Source: Nitrospinota bacterium (GTDB lineage: Bacteria > Nitrospinota > Nitrospinia > Nitrospinales > VA-1). Taken from it: 59,024 bases of DNA. Under the pieces are notes generated by a model. The model saw only the letters and a list, made by a program, of their open reading frames with translations. It did no database searches and was not told the DNA's origin. This document shows positions 1 through 8,111 of this stretch, one piece after another. A program made the translations under genes and the position numbers. The stretch covers positions 1 to 59,024 of the forward strand of contig WAIB01000013.1 of NCBI GenBank assembly GCA_009873655.1. The letters run 5' to 3'. Numbering within the stretch: position 1 is the stretch's first letter; the number at the start of each line of letters is the position of its first letter.

Positions 1-60
1 AGCCAGGCTTTAAGGGGTCATATTAAAGCGGGCTTAAAGAAAATGAGTAAAACTTTTTAA
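1..60 (+). CDS. 3' end of an unidentified gene (partial)
   Basis: The first 20 codons of the window read open in frame 1 and end in TAA at 58-60. The visible C-terminus is basic (RGHIKAGLKKMSKTF). The next gene, etfB, begins 86 bp downstream on the same strand, so the two could be cotranscribed. Too little protein is visible to assign a family. Confidence 0.5.
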   Translation, partial: SQALRGHIKAGLKKMSKTF

Positions 61-146
61 TTTCAGAATCTCGGTGCCTTGTTGATATATTTTATATTTC
101 AGTGCAATAATTGGTTGAAAATATAAAAAAGAGGAAAAATATTTTT

Positions 147-938
147 ATGAAAATTATTGTTTGTATGAAACAGGTTCTTGACACAGGAGCAGCCATTCAA
201 ATTCAAGATGGAAAAATAGCTTCTCCCGGTAGTCCTCTTATCATGAATCCTTATGATGAGTTCGCTGTAGAAGAAGCGGTTCGAATTAAAACGGCCCTTC
301 CTGATTCAGACATTACCGTCTTTTCCCTGGGGCCCGACAGCGTCAAGGAAACTCTCAAAAGAGCCTTGGCCATGGGGGCGGACCATGCGGTTCATATTTT
401 CGATCCTCTTTTTGATGGATTGGACAATTCGCAGATTGCAAGAATTTTAGCTTCGGCGATTCAACAGAAACCCTTTGATCTGGTTCTTTGTGGTCGCCAG
501 GCGGTGGATGATGATATGGCACAGGTGGGCCCCGCGTTGGCCGTGTTGCTCGAAATACCCTTTGTGACCATTGTTACCAAAATTCAATTTTCGGAAAATT
601 TTCAATCCGCTGATATCACCCGCCAGGTAGAAGGAGGCAGCGAGGTTCGGAAAGAAGTCGCTTTGCCTTTTCTTGTCACCTGCCAGAAGGGGTTGAACGA
701 ACCCCGGCTTCCTTCTTTAAAAGGAATAATGGCGGCCAAGAAAAAAGAGATACAAACTCTTTCCGCATCCGACCTGGATCTGGATTCGCAGCTGCTTGAT
801 CCTCAAAACAAAAGTTTGCAGGAAGTAAAACTCTCCTTGCCACCTGAAAGGAAAAAAGGAATAATTCTTGAGGGTACGGATGAAGATAAGGCTAAACAGT
901 TAGCCAAAATTGTCCGTGAAGAAGAAAAGATCATTTAA
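147..938 (+). CDS. etfB: Electron transfer flavoprotein beta subunit
   Basis: EtfB forms the soluble EtfAB heterodimer, which carries electrons from flavin dehydrogenases to the quinone pool. The protein starts with the typical MKIIVCMKQV strand and contains the family's conserved stretches: NPYDEFAVEEAVRIK near residues 39-53, then GRQAVDDD and the QVGPALA region. The longer reading from 111 adds 12 residues not expected in the family. ATG 147 is preceded by GAGG at 131-134 and gives about 263 aa, a normal length. A 55-codon ORF and etfA follow on the same strand, so an etfB-x-etfA transcript is likely. Confidence 0.93.
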   Translation: MKIIVCMKQVLDTGAAIQIQDGKIASPGSPLIMNPYDEFAVEEAVRIKTALPDSDITVFSLGPDSVKETLKRALAMGADHAVHIFDPLFDGLDNSQIARILASAIQQKPFDLVLCGRQAVDDDMAQVGPALAVLLEIPFVTIVTKIQFSENFQSADITRQVEGGSEVRKEVALPFLVTCQKGLNEPRLPSLKGIMAAKKKEIQTLSASDLDLDSQLLDPQNKSLQEVKLSLPPERKKGIILEGTDEDKAKQLAKIVREEEKII

Positions 939-958
939 ATTTAGAAGGCTCTTCCAAA

Positions 959-1126
959 ATGAATGAAACCACCGACCAGAATTTTTTTCAAAAAAATAAA
1001 GAAAAATTGGGATTGGGCGCTCTTGTGGTTTATATCCTCCTTCTTGGTTTGGGAACCATAGGTGAGATATGGGAAGTCGAATGGATTCTTGACCTGCCTT
1101 TGTTCAGGCCTCCCGGAAAATATTAA
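959..1126 (+). CDS. Small single-pass membrane peptide in the etf locus (55 aa)
   Basis: An ATG with an AGAAGG ribosome-binding sequence upstream (about 942-947) opens 55 codons ending at TAA 1124-1126. A charged N-terminus (about 20 residues, K-rich at its end) precedes a hydrophobic segment (LGALVVYILLLGLGTIGEI, about residues 19-37) and a short C-terminal tail ending RPPGKY, consistent with one transmembrane helix. It lies 20 bp after etfB, on the same strand and ahead of etfA. I do not recognise a family. Its position suggests an accessory or anchoring role for EtfAB, but that is inference. Confidence 0.55.
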   Translation: MNETTDQNFFQKNKEKLGLGALVVYILLLGLGTIGEIWEVEWILDLPLFRPPGKY

Positions 1127-1344
1127 TTTTTCCAAATATCAAATCCCCAATACACCTCCTCTGCGAAGGTAAATGGCAGTTGGGAAAAACCACGCTGAAA
1201 GGATTCAATTAAATTGCCATTTTTGGCATTGCCTGAATTTGCATAAAAAAATCACCCTTCTCCTCTTTTTCTCCGTTGTAGTTTTTTTGCAGCTGGGTTA
1301 TCCTTCCTCCTTTTCTAGTTCTTTAAATTTCTCGAGCTTTTTCC

Positions 1345-2325
1345 GTGGAAAAAAACTTTTCTATCGCAGTGGTTGTAGAACATGACCGGAATGGAATAAA
1401 ACCGGTAACCTTCGAAGTTCTCAATGCCGCCCGAAAAATAGCCCGTTCCATAACGGCGTATTATTTTTCAAGTAACCCTGAAGTCGATACCCAGCCATTG
1501 ATCGAGGGGGGTGCCGATGAAGTGCGGGTTTGTATTCACCCTGATTACGAACAGTACATCCATGAAACGTATGCAGCGGGTCTGATCACCGAGATCAATA
1601 AATCCCGGCCGGATATGATTTTTCTTTCAGCCTCCAATAACGGCAAAGAATTGGCCGCGGAGGTGGCAACCCGGTTGCAGGTGGGGCTGGCTACCGATTG
1701 CATTGACCTTCAACTCTCTGAAAAGGGTGAGGTCCTTATTAAAAGGCCTGTGTTTTCGGGAAAGGCACACTCAATGAGTCGGTTGAGCGGTCCCCAACCC
1801 TATCTCGTAACCTTGAGGCCAAATGTTTTCAGGGGAGAAGGTTTCGAGGAAACCCGCAATGGCGAAATTGTCAAAGAGGCTATAAATTTACCCGATTTCT
1901 CCCAGATTGTTAAAGGACTGACTCGGGAAGTGGGGGCAGAGCTCGATATTACCGAGGCGCGCATCATTGTTTCAGGAGGTCTCGGAATGCAGGGTCCGGA
2001 GAATTTTAAATTACTGGAAGACCTGGCGGAAGTCCTGGGTGCTGCCGTTGCGGCTTCCCGGCCGGTGGTGGATAACGGTTGGCAGGAATATTCCCATCAA
2101 GTGGGCCAAACAGGAAGGACGGTTTCACCCGATTTATATATTGCATGCGGTATTTCAGGTGCGGTACAGCATCTTGCCGGAATGTCTTCTTCCCGTTGCA
2201 TTGTTGCTATTAACTCAGATCCCCATGCGGCTATATTTTCAATAGCCGATTATGGAATTGTAGGTGATGCTTTGAAAATAGTTCCCCTGTTGACCCAGGA
2301 ATTCAAAAATATTTTGAAAAGCTAA
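1345..2325 (+). CDS. etfA: Electron transfer flavoprotein alpha subunit
   Basis: EtfA is the FAD-binding partner of EtfB. The N-terminal half has the usual SIAVVVEHDRNGIKPVTFEVL beginning (residues 6-26). The C-terminal FAD domain is clear: SGGLGMQGPENF, SRPVVDNGW, the QVGQTGRTVSPDLYIA nucleotide loop, GISGAVQHLAGM and INSDPHAAIF. Length is 326 aa, normal for the family. The start is GTG 1345; an in-frame TAA at 1324-1326 rules out a much longer product, and no strong RBS precedes it. About 218 bp without a convincing gene separate it from the small ORF upstream. Confidence 0.93.
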   Translation: MEKNFSIAVVVEHDRNGIKPVTFEVLNAARKIARSITAYYFSSNPEVDTQPLIEGGADEVRVCIHPDYEQYIHETYAAGLITEINKSRPDMIFLSASNNGKELAAEVATRLQVGLATDCIDLQLSEKGEVLIKRPVFSGKAHSMSRLSGPQPYLVTLRPNVFRGEGFEETRNGEIVKEAINLPDFSQIVKGLTREVGAELDITEARIIVSGGLGMQGPENFKLLEDLAEVLGAAVAASRPVVDNGWQEYSHQVGQTGRTVSPDLYIACGISGAVQHLAGMSSSRCIVAINSDPHAAIFSIADYGIVGDALKIVPLLTQEFKNILKS

Positions 2326-2362
2326 GGCCGAAACCCGCTCAAAATAATTCCACTTTTTAGAA

Positions 2363-2989
2363 ATGAATATAAGGGAGATTTTAGAAGATCCTCGCCTGGA
2401 AATTCCCCCGGTTACCCCGTCCATTGTTTCCCAGTTCCGGACTTATCTCGACCTGCTTGTGAAGTGGAATCAAAAAATAAACCTCACCTCAGAAAAAGCT
2501 CCCCAGGAAATTTTAGAACGACATATATTCGATTCCCTGCAATACGCCCGTGCTCTTTCACCTAAAGATAAAATTGCGGATATCGGCAGTGGTGCCGGTT
2601 TTCCCGGCTTGCCCCTGAAAATAGTTTATCCGGATTTTAAGGTTACCCTTATAGAAAGCCAGAGGAAACGCTGCAGTTTTCTGGAGGCGGTGATTTTTGA
2701 ATTGGGCCTGGAAGGAATCCGAGTTATAAATGAGCGGGCAGAAAAAATCCTGCCTGAGGACCGGGTTCGAGCCGTTGTTTTCAGAGCGGTTTCCGATATA
2801 AATAATTGCCTTGAGTTAGCCGCCCCCTTTTTGGATACGGGGGGGAAGGTGCTATTGAAAAAGGACCTGGAAAAAAAAGATCTTGAAGACTCGCTGCTTG
2901 ATGGGTTCTTGCTTCAACGGGAAATAGTCGTTTCCGGTTATAACAATAAAAAATCCAGCCTGTTGATTTTTGAAAAACACTCGCCCTGA
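2363..2989 (+). CDS. rsmG: 16S rRNA (guanine-N7) methyltransferase RsmG (GidB)
   Basis: RsmG methylates a guanine in the 530 loop of 16S rRNA using SAM. The 208-aa protein has the family N-terminus with VKWNQKINLTS and the SAM-binding motif IADIGSGAGFPGLPLKI (about residues 73-89), then VTLIESQRKRCSFL. The gene precedes parS sites and parAB, the classic gidB-parA-parB arrangement often found near chromosomal origins. It starts at ATG 2363, 37 bp after etfA. Confidence 0.95.
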   Translation: MNIREILEDPRLEIPPVTPSIVSQFRTYLDLLVKWNQKINLTSEKAPQEILERHIFDSLQYARALSPKDKIADIGSGAGFPGLPLKIVYPDFKVTLIESQRKRCSFLEAVIFELGLEGIRVINERAEKILPEDRVRAVVFRAVSDINNCLELAAPFLDTGGKVLLKKDLEKKDLEDSLLDGFLLQREIVVSGYNNKKSSLLIFEKHSP

Positions 2990-2993
2990 AAAT

Positions 2994-3009
2994 TGTTTCA
3001 CGTGAAACA
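2994..3009. promoter_or_regulatory. parS: parS centromere site 1
   Basis: The sequence TGTTTCACGTGAAACA is a perfect 16-bp palindrome and an exact match to the conserved chromosomal parS consensus bound by ParB. It lies just past the rsmG stop codon and upstream of parA. Confidence 0.95.
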
Positions 3010-3038
3010 ATCCCTGTATTTTCTGCCGTTTTTCCAAA

Positions 3039-3054
3039 TGTTTCACGTGAAACA
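3039..3054. promoter_or_regulatory. parS: parS centromere site 2
   Basis: This is a second exact copy of TGTTTCACGTGAAACA, 45 bp downstream of the first measured start to start. Paired parS sites next to parAB are expected nucleation points for ParB loading and spreading. Confidence 0.95.
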
Positions 3055-3221
3055 TTGGATTGAGTTAAGCAGGTAAATCTTTGCATAAAAAGGAAATATA
3101 TTTGTTACAAAAACTATTTTGTGCTAATTTTAGGGCAGAATATTTCTGGCCCTGTATTTTGCCCTGGTTCATAAATACAAGGGCGGGTCGATAACCCCGG
3201 AAATCATACCTCTTGGCCCCC

Positions 3222-4019
3222 ATGGGAAAAATTATCAGCATCGCAAATCAAAAAGGAGGGGTTGGAAAAACCACCACCGCAATCAACCTTGCGGCTTCTA
3301 TAGCCCTTTCGGGCAAAAAAGTTTTGTTGGTCGATGTGGACCCTCAGGGGAATGCCTCCAGCGGTCTCGGGGTCGAAGAAGATGCAAAGGGGGTTTATGA
3401 GCTTTTAATGGGTGAAGCAAGTGTGGAAGAAGTGACCTGCGCAACAGAAATTGAAACCCTGAAAATTATTCCCTCAAGGGTAGACCTGACCGGTGCGGAA
3501 ATTGAACTGGTAGCAAAAGAGTCGCGGGAGAAAGTTTTGAAAAACTCCCTGACCCAAATCGATGATTATGAATTCGTGGTTATAGATTGCCCGCCATCAC
3601 TGGGTCTTCTAACCTTAAATGCCCTTGCGGTCTCCCATTCGGTGCTGATTCCCATGCAATGCGAATACTATGCTTTGCAGGGCCTCACCCATCTGTTAAA
3701 AACTTTGAAGCTTGTAAAAAAATCCATCAACCCGGATTTAAAAGTGGAGGGAATTTTATTGACCATGTTTGATGGGAGAACCCTCCTGGCAACGCAGGTA
3801 AAAGATCAGGTGCAAAAATATTTCAGCGATTTTCTTTTAAAAAGTGTGATTCCCAGAAACGTACGTTTGAGCGAGGCGCCAAGCCACGGAAAGCCCATCA
3901 TGTTATATGCGGGTCGCTCTAGGGGCGCCGACTCCTACGTTGAACTGGCCAAAGAAATAATTTCCAGGTCCAAAAACGATTCCCGGCCTAAAACTCCTTT
4001 AACAGGGAGCGCAGCATGA
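3222..4019 (+). CDS. parA: Chromosome-partitioning ATPase ParA (Soj)
   Basis: ParA is a deviant Walker-A ATPase that moves ParB-parS complexes. The start ATG 3222 gives MGKIISIANQKGGVGKTTTAINL, with the KGGVGKTT deviant Walker A at about residues 11-18. Walker A' (LLVDVDPQGNASSGLG) and Walker B (FVVIDCPPSLG) follow. The product is 265 aa. A TTG nine bases upstream is in frame but unlikely. The stop overlaps the parB start (ATGA at 4016-4019), which indicates translational coupling. Confidence 0.95.
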   Translation: MGKIISIANQKGGVGKTTTAINLAASIALSGKKVLLVDVDPQGNASSGLGVEEDAKGVYELLMGEASVEEVTCATEIETLKIIPSRVDLTGAEIELVAKESREKVLKNSLTQIDDYEFVVIDCPPSLGLLTLNALAVSHSVLIPMQCEYYALQGLTHLLKTLKLVKKSINPDLKVEGILLTMFDGRTLLATQVKDQVQKYFSDFLLKSVIPRNVRLSEAPSHGKPIMLYAGRSRGADSYVELAKEIISRSKNDSRPKTPLTGSAA

Positions 4020-4882
4020 ACAGGAAAGCTTTGGGAAAAGGAATCAATGCTCTGATTCCCGACTTTGAAATGGGGGTTCCCGAGGCAGAGCCTTCTGCCA
4101 CTACAGAATTGCTGATCGATGAAATTTCTCCCAATCGGTTGCAACCTCGAAATTATTTTGATGATGAAAAACTCGACGAGCTGGTGGCTTCCATCAAGAC
4201 ACATGGAGTGCTGCAACCTGTGGTCGTGCAGAAAGCGGGTTCCGGCTTTGAACTGATCGTTGGAGAACGGCGCTGGCGGGCTTCCAAAAAACTCGGATTA
4301 AAAAAAATCCCCGCTGTCATTCGCGAGGTCAACGACGCCCAATCTCTCGAAATAGCCATCATTGAAAATATCCACCGTCAGGATTTAAACCCGATTGAAG
4401 AGGCAGAAGCTTATGCCAGGCTTTCAAACGAGTTTGCGCTTACCCAGGAAATGGTCGCGGAGAAGGTGGGGAAAAGTAGAACCGCGGTTGCAAATATTTT
4501 ACGGTTATTAAAATTATCAAGGAATATAAAAGAAGATTTGATTTCCGGAAAAATATCCACGGGGCATGCAAGAGCGCTTCTCGGTTTGGAAGATTCCAAA
4601 CAAAGAGAAGCCCTTAGAAAAGAAATTGCCAAGCAGGATTTGACGGTTCGGCAAACGGAGAGCAGGGTTAATAAAATAAAAAATGGCGGTTTAAAAAAGC
4701 CGGTTAGAGGGAAGGCTTCAAAAGATATATTCATAAAGGATCTTGAAAGAGATCTGGCAAGAAGGCTTGGAACAAAGGTGGATATTACACCGAAGAAAAA
4801 AGGCGGAAAGTTGGTTGTAACCTATTACTCGGATGAAGATTTGGAGCGTATCCAGGTTTTGATGGGGAAAGGTAAAAAATAA
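4016..4882 (+). CDS. parB: Chromosome-partitioning CTPase/DNA-binding protein ParB
   Basis: ParB binds parS and spreads as a CTP-dependent clamp. The 288-aa protein has the N-terminal ParA-interacting peptide (RKALGKGINALIP), the CTP-binding ParB/Srx motifs GERRWRAS and ENIHRQDLNPIEEA, a helix-turn-helix (EMVAEKVGKSRTAVANILRLLKL) and a C-terminal dimerisation domain. It overlaps parA by 4 bp. A bactofilin gene follows 24 bp downstream on the same strand. Confidence 0.95.
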   Translation: MNRKALGKGINALIPDFEMGVPEAEPSATTELLIDEISPNRLQPRNYFDDEKLDELVASIKTHGVLQPVVVQKAGSGFELIVGERRWRASKKLGLKKIPAVIREVNDAQSLEIAIIENIHRQDLNPIEEAEAYARLSNEFALTQEMVAEKVGKSRTAVANILRLLKLSRNIKEDLISGKISTGHARALLGLEDSKQREALRKEIAKQDLTVRQTESRVNKIKNGGLKKPVRGKASKDIFIKDLERDLARRLGTKVDITPKKKGGKLVVTYYSDEDLERIQVLMGKGKK

Positions 4883-4906
4883 TTTTTTAAAAAGGAAAAG
4901 TTTCTC

Positions 4907-5347
4907 ATGTGGAAGGAAAAGACAAACATGAAAAAAGAAGATACTCAAATTAAAGCCTATATGGGCGAGGACACGGTTTTCAACGGATCACTGACTTTTG
5001 ATGGAACCGTCCGAATTGATGGCAAGTTTGAGGGACAGGTCATAACCGAAGACACTTTAATTATCGGTGAGTCAGGCCATTTGGTGGCAGAAATTTCTGC
5101 AGGTACCGTCATTTGTATGGGCCGTGTTGAAGGCACCGTGATGGCTTCCAAAAAAGTTGAAATCCACTCGACGAGCAGGGTGGTAGGAAACGTGAAATCT
5201 CCTGCTCTTTATATTGAGTTGGGCGGAGTGCTGGATGGAGCATGTGATATGACCGGAAAAGAAACTAAAATAATTCCCCTGGTAAAAGCAGAAGAAAAAG
5301 AAAAGGAAAAAGAAAAGAAACCTGCCAGCAAAACCCAAAACGCTTAA
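4907..5347 (+). CDS. Bactofilin (bactofilin 1)
   Basis: Bactofilins are polymerising beta-helix cytoskeletal proteins. Residues about 20-125 carry the repetitive beta-helical pattern, including FDGTVRIDGKFEG, GRVEGTVMASKKVEI and VGNVKSPALYIELGGVLDG. A charged Lys/Glu/Pro tail follows. There are two possible starts: ATG 4907 (AAGGA at 4892) and ATG 4928 (GGAAGGA at 4911), seven codons apart. A bactofilin directly after parAB recalls the Myxococcus bacNOP-padC-parAB neighbourhood, where bactofilins scaffold ParABS. A similar role here is inference. Confidence 0.88.
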   Translation: MWKEKTNMKKEDTQIKAYMGEDTVFNGSLTFDGTVRIDGKFEGQVITEDTLIIGESGHLVAEISAGTVICMGRVEGTVMASKKVEIHSTSRVVGNVKSPALYIELGGVLDGACDMTGKETKIIPLVKAEEKEKEKEKKPASKTQNA

Positions 5348-5426
5348 GGGGCAATAGCTATAAAGTCATTGTTTTAAAATTGGTTATTGAGTTTTCGGAA
5401 GCAGGACATTAAAATATATTCTGTTT

Positions 5427-6137
5427 ATGGGAAATGAGGAAAGGGGCTCCCTTGACCCGGGGACAATTTATATTGTCAGTACTCCGATTGGAAATCTGGG
5501 TGATTTTACAAAAAGGGCCGTTGAGATTTTAAGAGAAGTTTCCTTGATCGCGGCCGAAGATACGCGTCGAACACGGATTTTGTTAAATCGCTATGAAATC
5601 CAAACCCCTCTTTCCAGTTATAACAGTTATAACAAGTTTAAAAAGGGGCCCTCATTAATTGGCCGCCTGAAAAAGGGCGAAAGCATTGCCTTGGTTTCTG
5701 ATTCAGGAACACCTGGAATCTCGGACCCGCATTATCATTTAGTGCAATCAGCGTTGGAGGAAGGGATTGCTGTTAACGCAATTCCCGGGCCATCAGCCTT
5801 GCTGGCCGCGCTGACGGTTTCCGGTCTCCCCATGGATAAATTTGTTTTTGAGGGTTTTCTTCCCAGGAAAAAAGGAAGAACAAGAATCCTTGAGAATTTA
5901 TCCAGTGAAAAAAGAACCCTGGTAATATTTGAGTCGCCGAATCGAATTCAAAAAACCCTTAAGGATCTTTTAAAATTTTTTGGAAATAGACAGGTTTCTA
6001 TTGCCAGGGAATTGACAAAAATCCATGAAGAGGTTATTCGGGGAAGTTTGGAAGATCTTGCAAATCAGGACCGCAAATGGAAGGGCGAATTAACCCTGGT
6101 CATTGCCGGATCGAATGAAAAGAAAAGGAAGAACTGA
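5427..6137 (+). CDS. rsmI: 16S rRNA 2'-O-ribose methyltransferase RsmI
   Basis: RsmI methylates the ribose of C1402 of 16S rRNA. Visible family motifs are IYIVSTPIGNLGDFTKRA at the N-terminus, AAEDTRRTRILLNRYEI, LVSDSGTPGISDP and NAIPGPSALLAALTVSGLP. The product is 236 aa, shorter than the roughly 286-aa E. coli protein, and ends soon after the GELTLVIAG strand, so it lacks the extra C-terminal domain. The stop (6135-6137) directly abuts the ATG of the next gene. Confidence 0.93.
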   Translation: MGNEERGSLDPGTIYIVSTPIGNLGDFTKRAVEILREVSLIAAEDTRRTRILLNRYEIQTPLSSYNSYNKFKKGPSLIGRLKKGESIALVSDSGTPGISDPHYHLVQSALEEGIAVNAIPGPSALLAALTVSGLPMDKFVFEGFLPRKKGRTRILENLSSEKRTLVIFESPNRIQKTLKDLLKFFGNRQVSIARELTKIHEEVIRGSLEDLANQDRKWKGELTLVIAGSNEKKRKN

Positions 6138-7454
6138 ATGCCGGTAGTTTCAATCATTGGCCCAAAAGGCGGGATTGGTAAAACGACCTTATCCATTAAC
6201 ACGACAGCGGCGCTGACCCGTATGCTGGGGGATTCGTTAGACCAGAACAGCGTCTGTTTGTTTGATTTGGATTTAAGGCTCCCCACCATCTCAAGTATTC
6301 TTGAAAGCCACCCTAGAAAAACGTTTTACGACCTGTTTGAAATACTCGCGAACAAGACCTACCAGGTGGATTTTTTACATTCCATATACCGGATACTTAC
6401 TTTGTTTAAGGCTTATCTGGGTAAGGAAATCGATGGCAAAAATGTTCAATTACAAAAAAGCCTGGCTTTATATAAGAACCTGAATACGGAACTATTTCAC
6501 TTCACCGAGTTCGATGTGGGAAATTTGCTTCAGGAACTTTTTCTTGAACGGGGTCAAATCCATTCCGTAAAAGAGATTAAAAACCTGAAACCGATTTTGA
6601 AAAAAATCGACTTGGATCAATTCAAAGAGACCCTGAAAAAGCATGAAAACAATTCGCGGCCTCTGGCGGATGAGTTTATTAATTATATTGAAGAATATAA
6701 ATTTTCCTTGTTAGGGGGAGAGGTTCCGATCCTCGGTAAGAAGAATCATCGAAAGCGCATCAATGAACCGGCTTTTTTACTGCTGTTTTTGGAGTTTGTA
6801 AACGAGCTGATCGACAGATTCAAGTATGTTGTTCTCGACACCCCGGCAGGCGGGGTAAACCATTTATCTTCTTTAATGAATTCCATCGACCAGGTTCTTT
6901 TCATTTTTGATATGAGTAATAGTATTGCGGTGAATGGCAGCATTGATGCTTTGCATTCTTTCATCGATTATTACGAAGATTTTTCCAGAGATTTTGAAGA
7001 GGGCCGATTGACGGGTCTGGACAAAGCATATGTGAACAGGATGGTTGCTTCGCGTGGGGAGGAAGCGGTTACGGAAATCCTGAAAAATAAAAAATTTGGT
7101 ATAATTTTCAACCGTTGCCAATCCCCAAAAGAAATTTCAAACTGTCTCGACCAGTTGAGAGAGTATTTGGAGACCCTGGATCGATTTGAGGAATACAAAG
7201 ACAGGATACACATGGTGGGGATGGTCCCCCATCATAAAATTATAAATATCACAAATAATCGCGGGACTTTATTTTATAATAAGGACAGTTCCTTGTCTAA
7301 ATGCATAAATTTGGTTGCTGAAAACATACTCTCAGATAATCAAAATTGCCCTACCTTGTCTAACCAGAACCAGGAAATTTTAAATTTCCTCCAGAAAAAG
7401 GGACAGGGGAGCTGGGCAAGCCGTTTTAATAAAATTGCCAGTAGTGTGGGATAA
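6138..7454 (+). CDS. Large ParA/MinD-family ATPase between rsmI and bactofilin 2
   Basis: The N-terminus carries a deviant Walker A (IIGPKGGIGKTTLSIN, about residues 6-21) and an A' motif (VCLFDLDLRLPTISS). A Walker-B-like YVVLDTPAGG lies unusually far downstream, near residue 232, because about 150 residues of charged helical sequence are inserted after A'. The total is 438 aa against roughly 260-300 for ParA/MinD. It abuts rsmI upstream, and bactofilin 2 starts immediately after its stop, so the genes are probably cotranscribed. A role in positioning the bactofilin or transpeptidase is inferred from context only. Confidence 0.75.
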   Translation: MPVVSIIGPKGGIGKTTLSINTTAALTRMLGDSLDQNSVCLFDLDLRLPTISSILESHPRKTFYDLFEILANKTYQVDFLHSIYRILTLFKAYLGKEIDGKNVQLQKSLALYKNLNTELFHFTEFDVGNLLQELFLERGQIHSVKEIKNLKPILKKIDLDQFKETLKKHENNSRPLADEFINYIEEYKFSLLGGEVPILGKKNHRKRINEPAFLLLFLEFVNELIDRFKYVVLDTPAGGVNHLSSLMNSIDQVLFIFDMSNSIAVNGSIDALHSFIDYYEDFSRDFEEGRLTGLDKAYVNRMVASRGEEAVTEILKNKKFGIIFNRCQSPKEISNCLDQLREYLETLDRFEEYKDRIHMVGMVPHHKIINITNNRGTLFYNKDSSLSKCINLVAENILSDNQNCPTLSNQNQEILNFLQKKGQGSWASRFNKIASSVG

Positions 7455-8015
7455 ATGTCGGAACTTAAAGATATAAAACTCAAAGTTCTTTCAGAAAAAG
7501 ATTTTTTGTTCCTCGCCAGGAAGAATCCCGAAGGTGTTTATGATAAGGAAACCAGGAGCAAACTTTATAAGATAATAAAAAAATTATCACTTGGAATAAA
7601 ATATTGTACTGGAGATGAAAAACAGCTCCACAAAAAATTTAAAAAAGCGGAATTTGGAATCCTTTTACGAAAAAATACGGAGACAAAAGAAAATATAAAC
7701 CATCCGGGAAAAGTTCAAGTTGCCGGAAGGATTTCTGGGGAGATTATAGCGGAGTCGGTTCTTATAGAAAAAACAGGGACTGTTTTTGGGAATATTGCAG
7801 CCGAAGATGTATTGTGTAAAGGCGTGGTGCGTGGGGATATCAGGGCAACAAATAAAGTGAAGATTTCAAAAGAAGCAGAAGTCACAGGCGATATCCATTC
7901 CCCCACCTTGAATATTGAGAAGGGTGCTTTGTTTGAAGGCCGCTGTTCGAGACCTAAAATCAGAAAATTAAATTCGATATTCTGGTTGGGAAAAACTCCC
8001 AAAAAAGCCGGATAG
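7455..8015 (+). CDS. Bactofilin 2 with extra N-terminal module
   Basis: The 186-aa product has a C-terminal bactofilin beta-helix (about residues 84-170), with repeats such as VQVAGRISGEIIAESVLIE and GVVRGDIRATNKVKISKEA. Residues 5-70 form a charged helical module that is clearly related to the N-terminus of the transpeptidase encoded 96 bp downstream; both begin DIKL, share a Y-D-x-x-T-R core and end in FK-x-A-x-FG. ATG 7455 follows the upstream stop without a gap. I do not recognise the N-terminal module. It probably links this filament to the transpeptidase or to a common partner. Confidence 0.85.
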   Translation: MSELKDIKLKVLSEKDFLFLARKNPEGVYDKETRSKLYKIIKKLSLGIKYCTGDEKQLHKKFKKAEFGILLRKNTETKENINHPGKVQVAGRISGEIIAESVLIEKTGTVFGNIAAEDVLCKGVVRGDIRATNKVKISKEAEVTGDIHSPTLNIEKGALFEGRCSRPKIRKLNSIFWLGKTPKKAG

Positions 8016-8111
8016 GTTTGTTCGAAGAGTATTGTGAATTTGGAGAACCCGCTCTTTAATAATGGCTCGGAATTCAGGATTCCGCTAGCTTTGGTTTGAG
8101 GTTAAACAGAA

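Noticed and set aside
1173-1385. 70-aa frame between the small etf peptide and etfA
   Set aside because: It runs into etfA in another frame, has no RBS, and its composition is like noncoding A/T-rich DNA.
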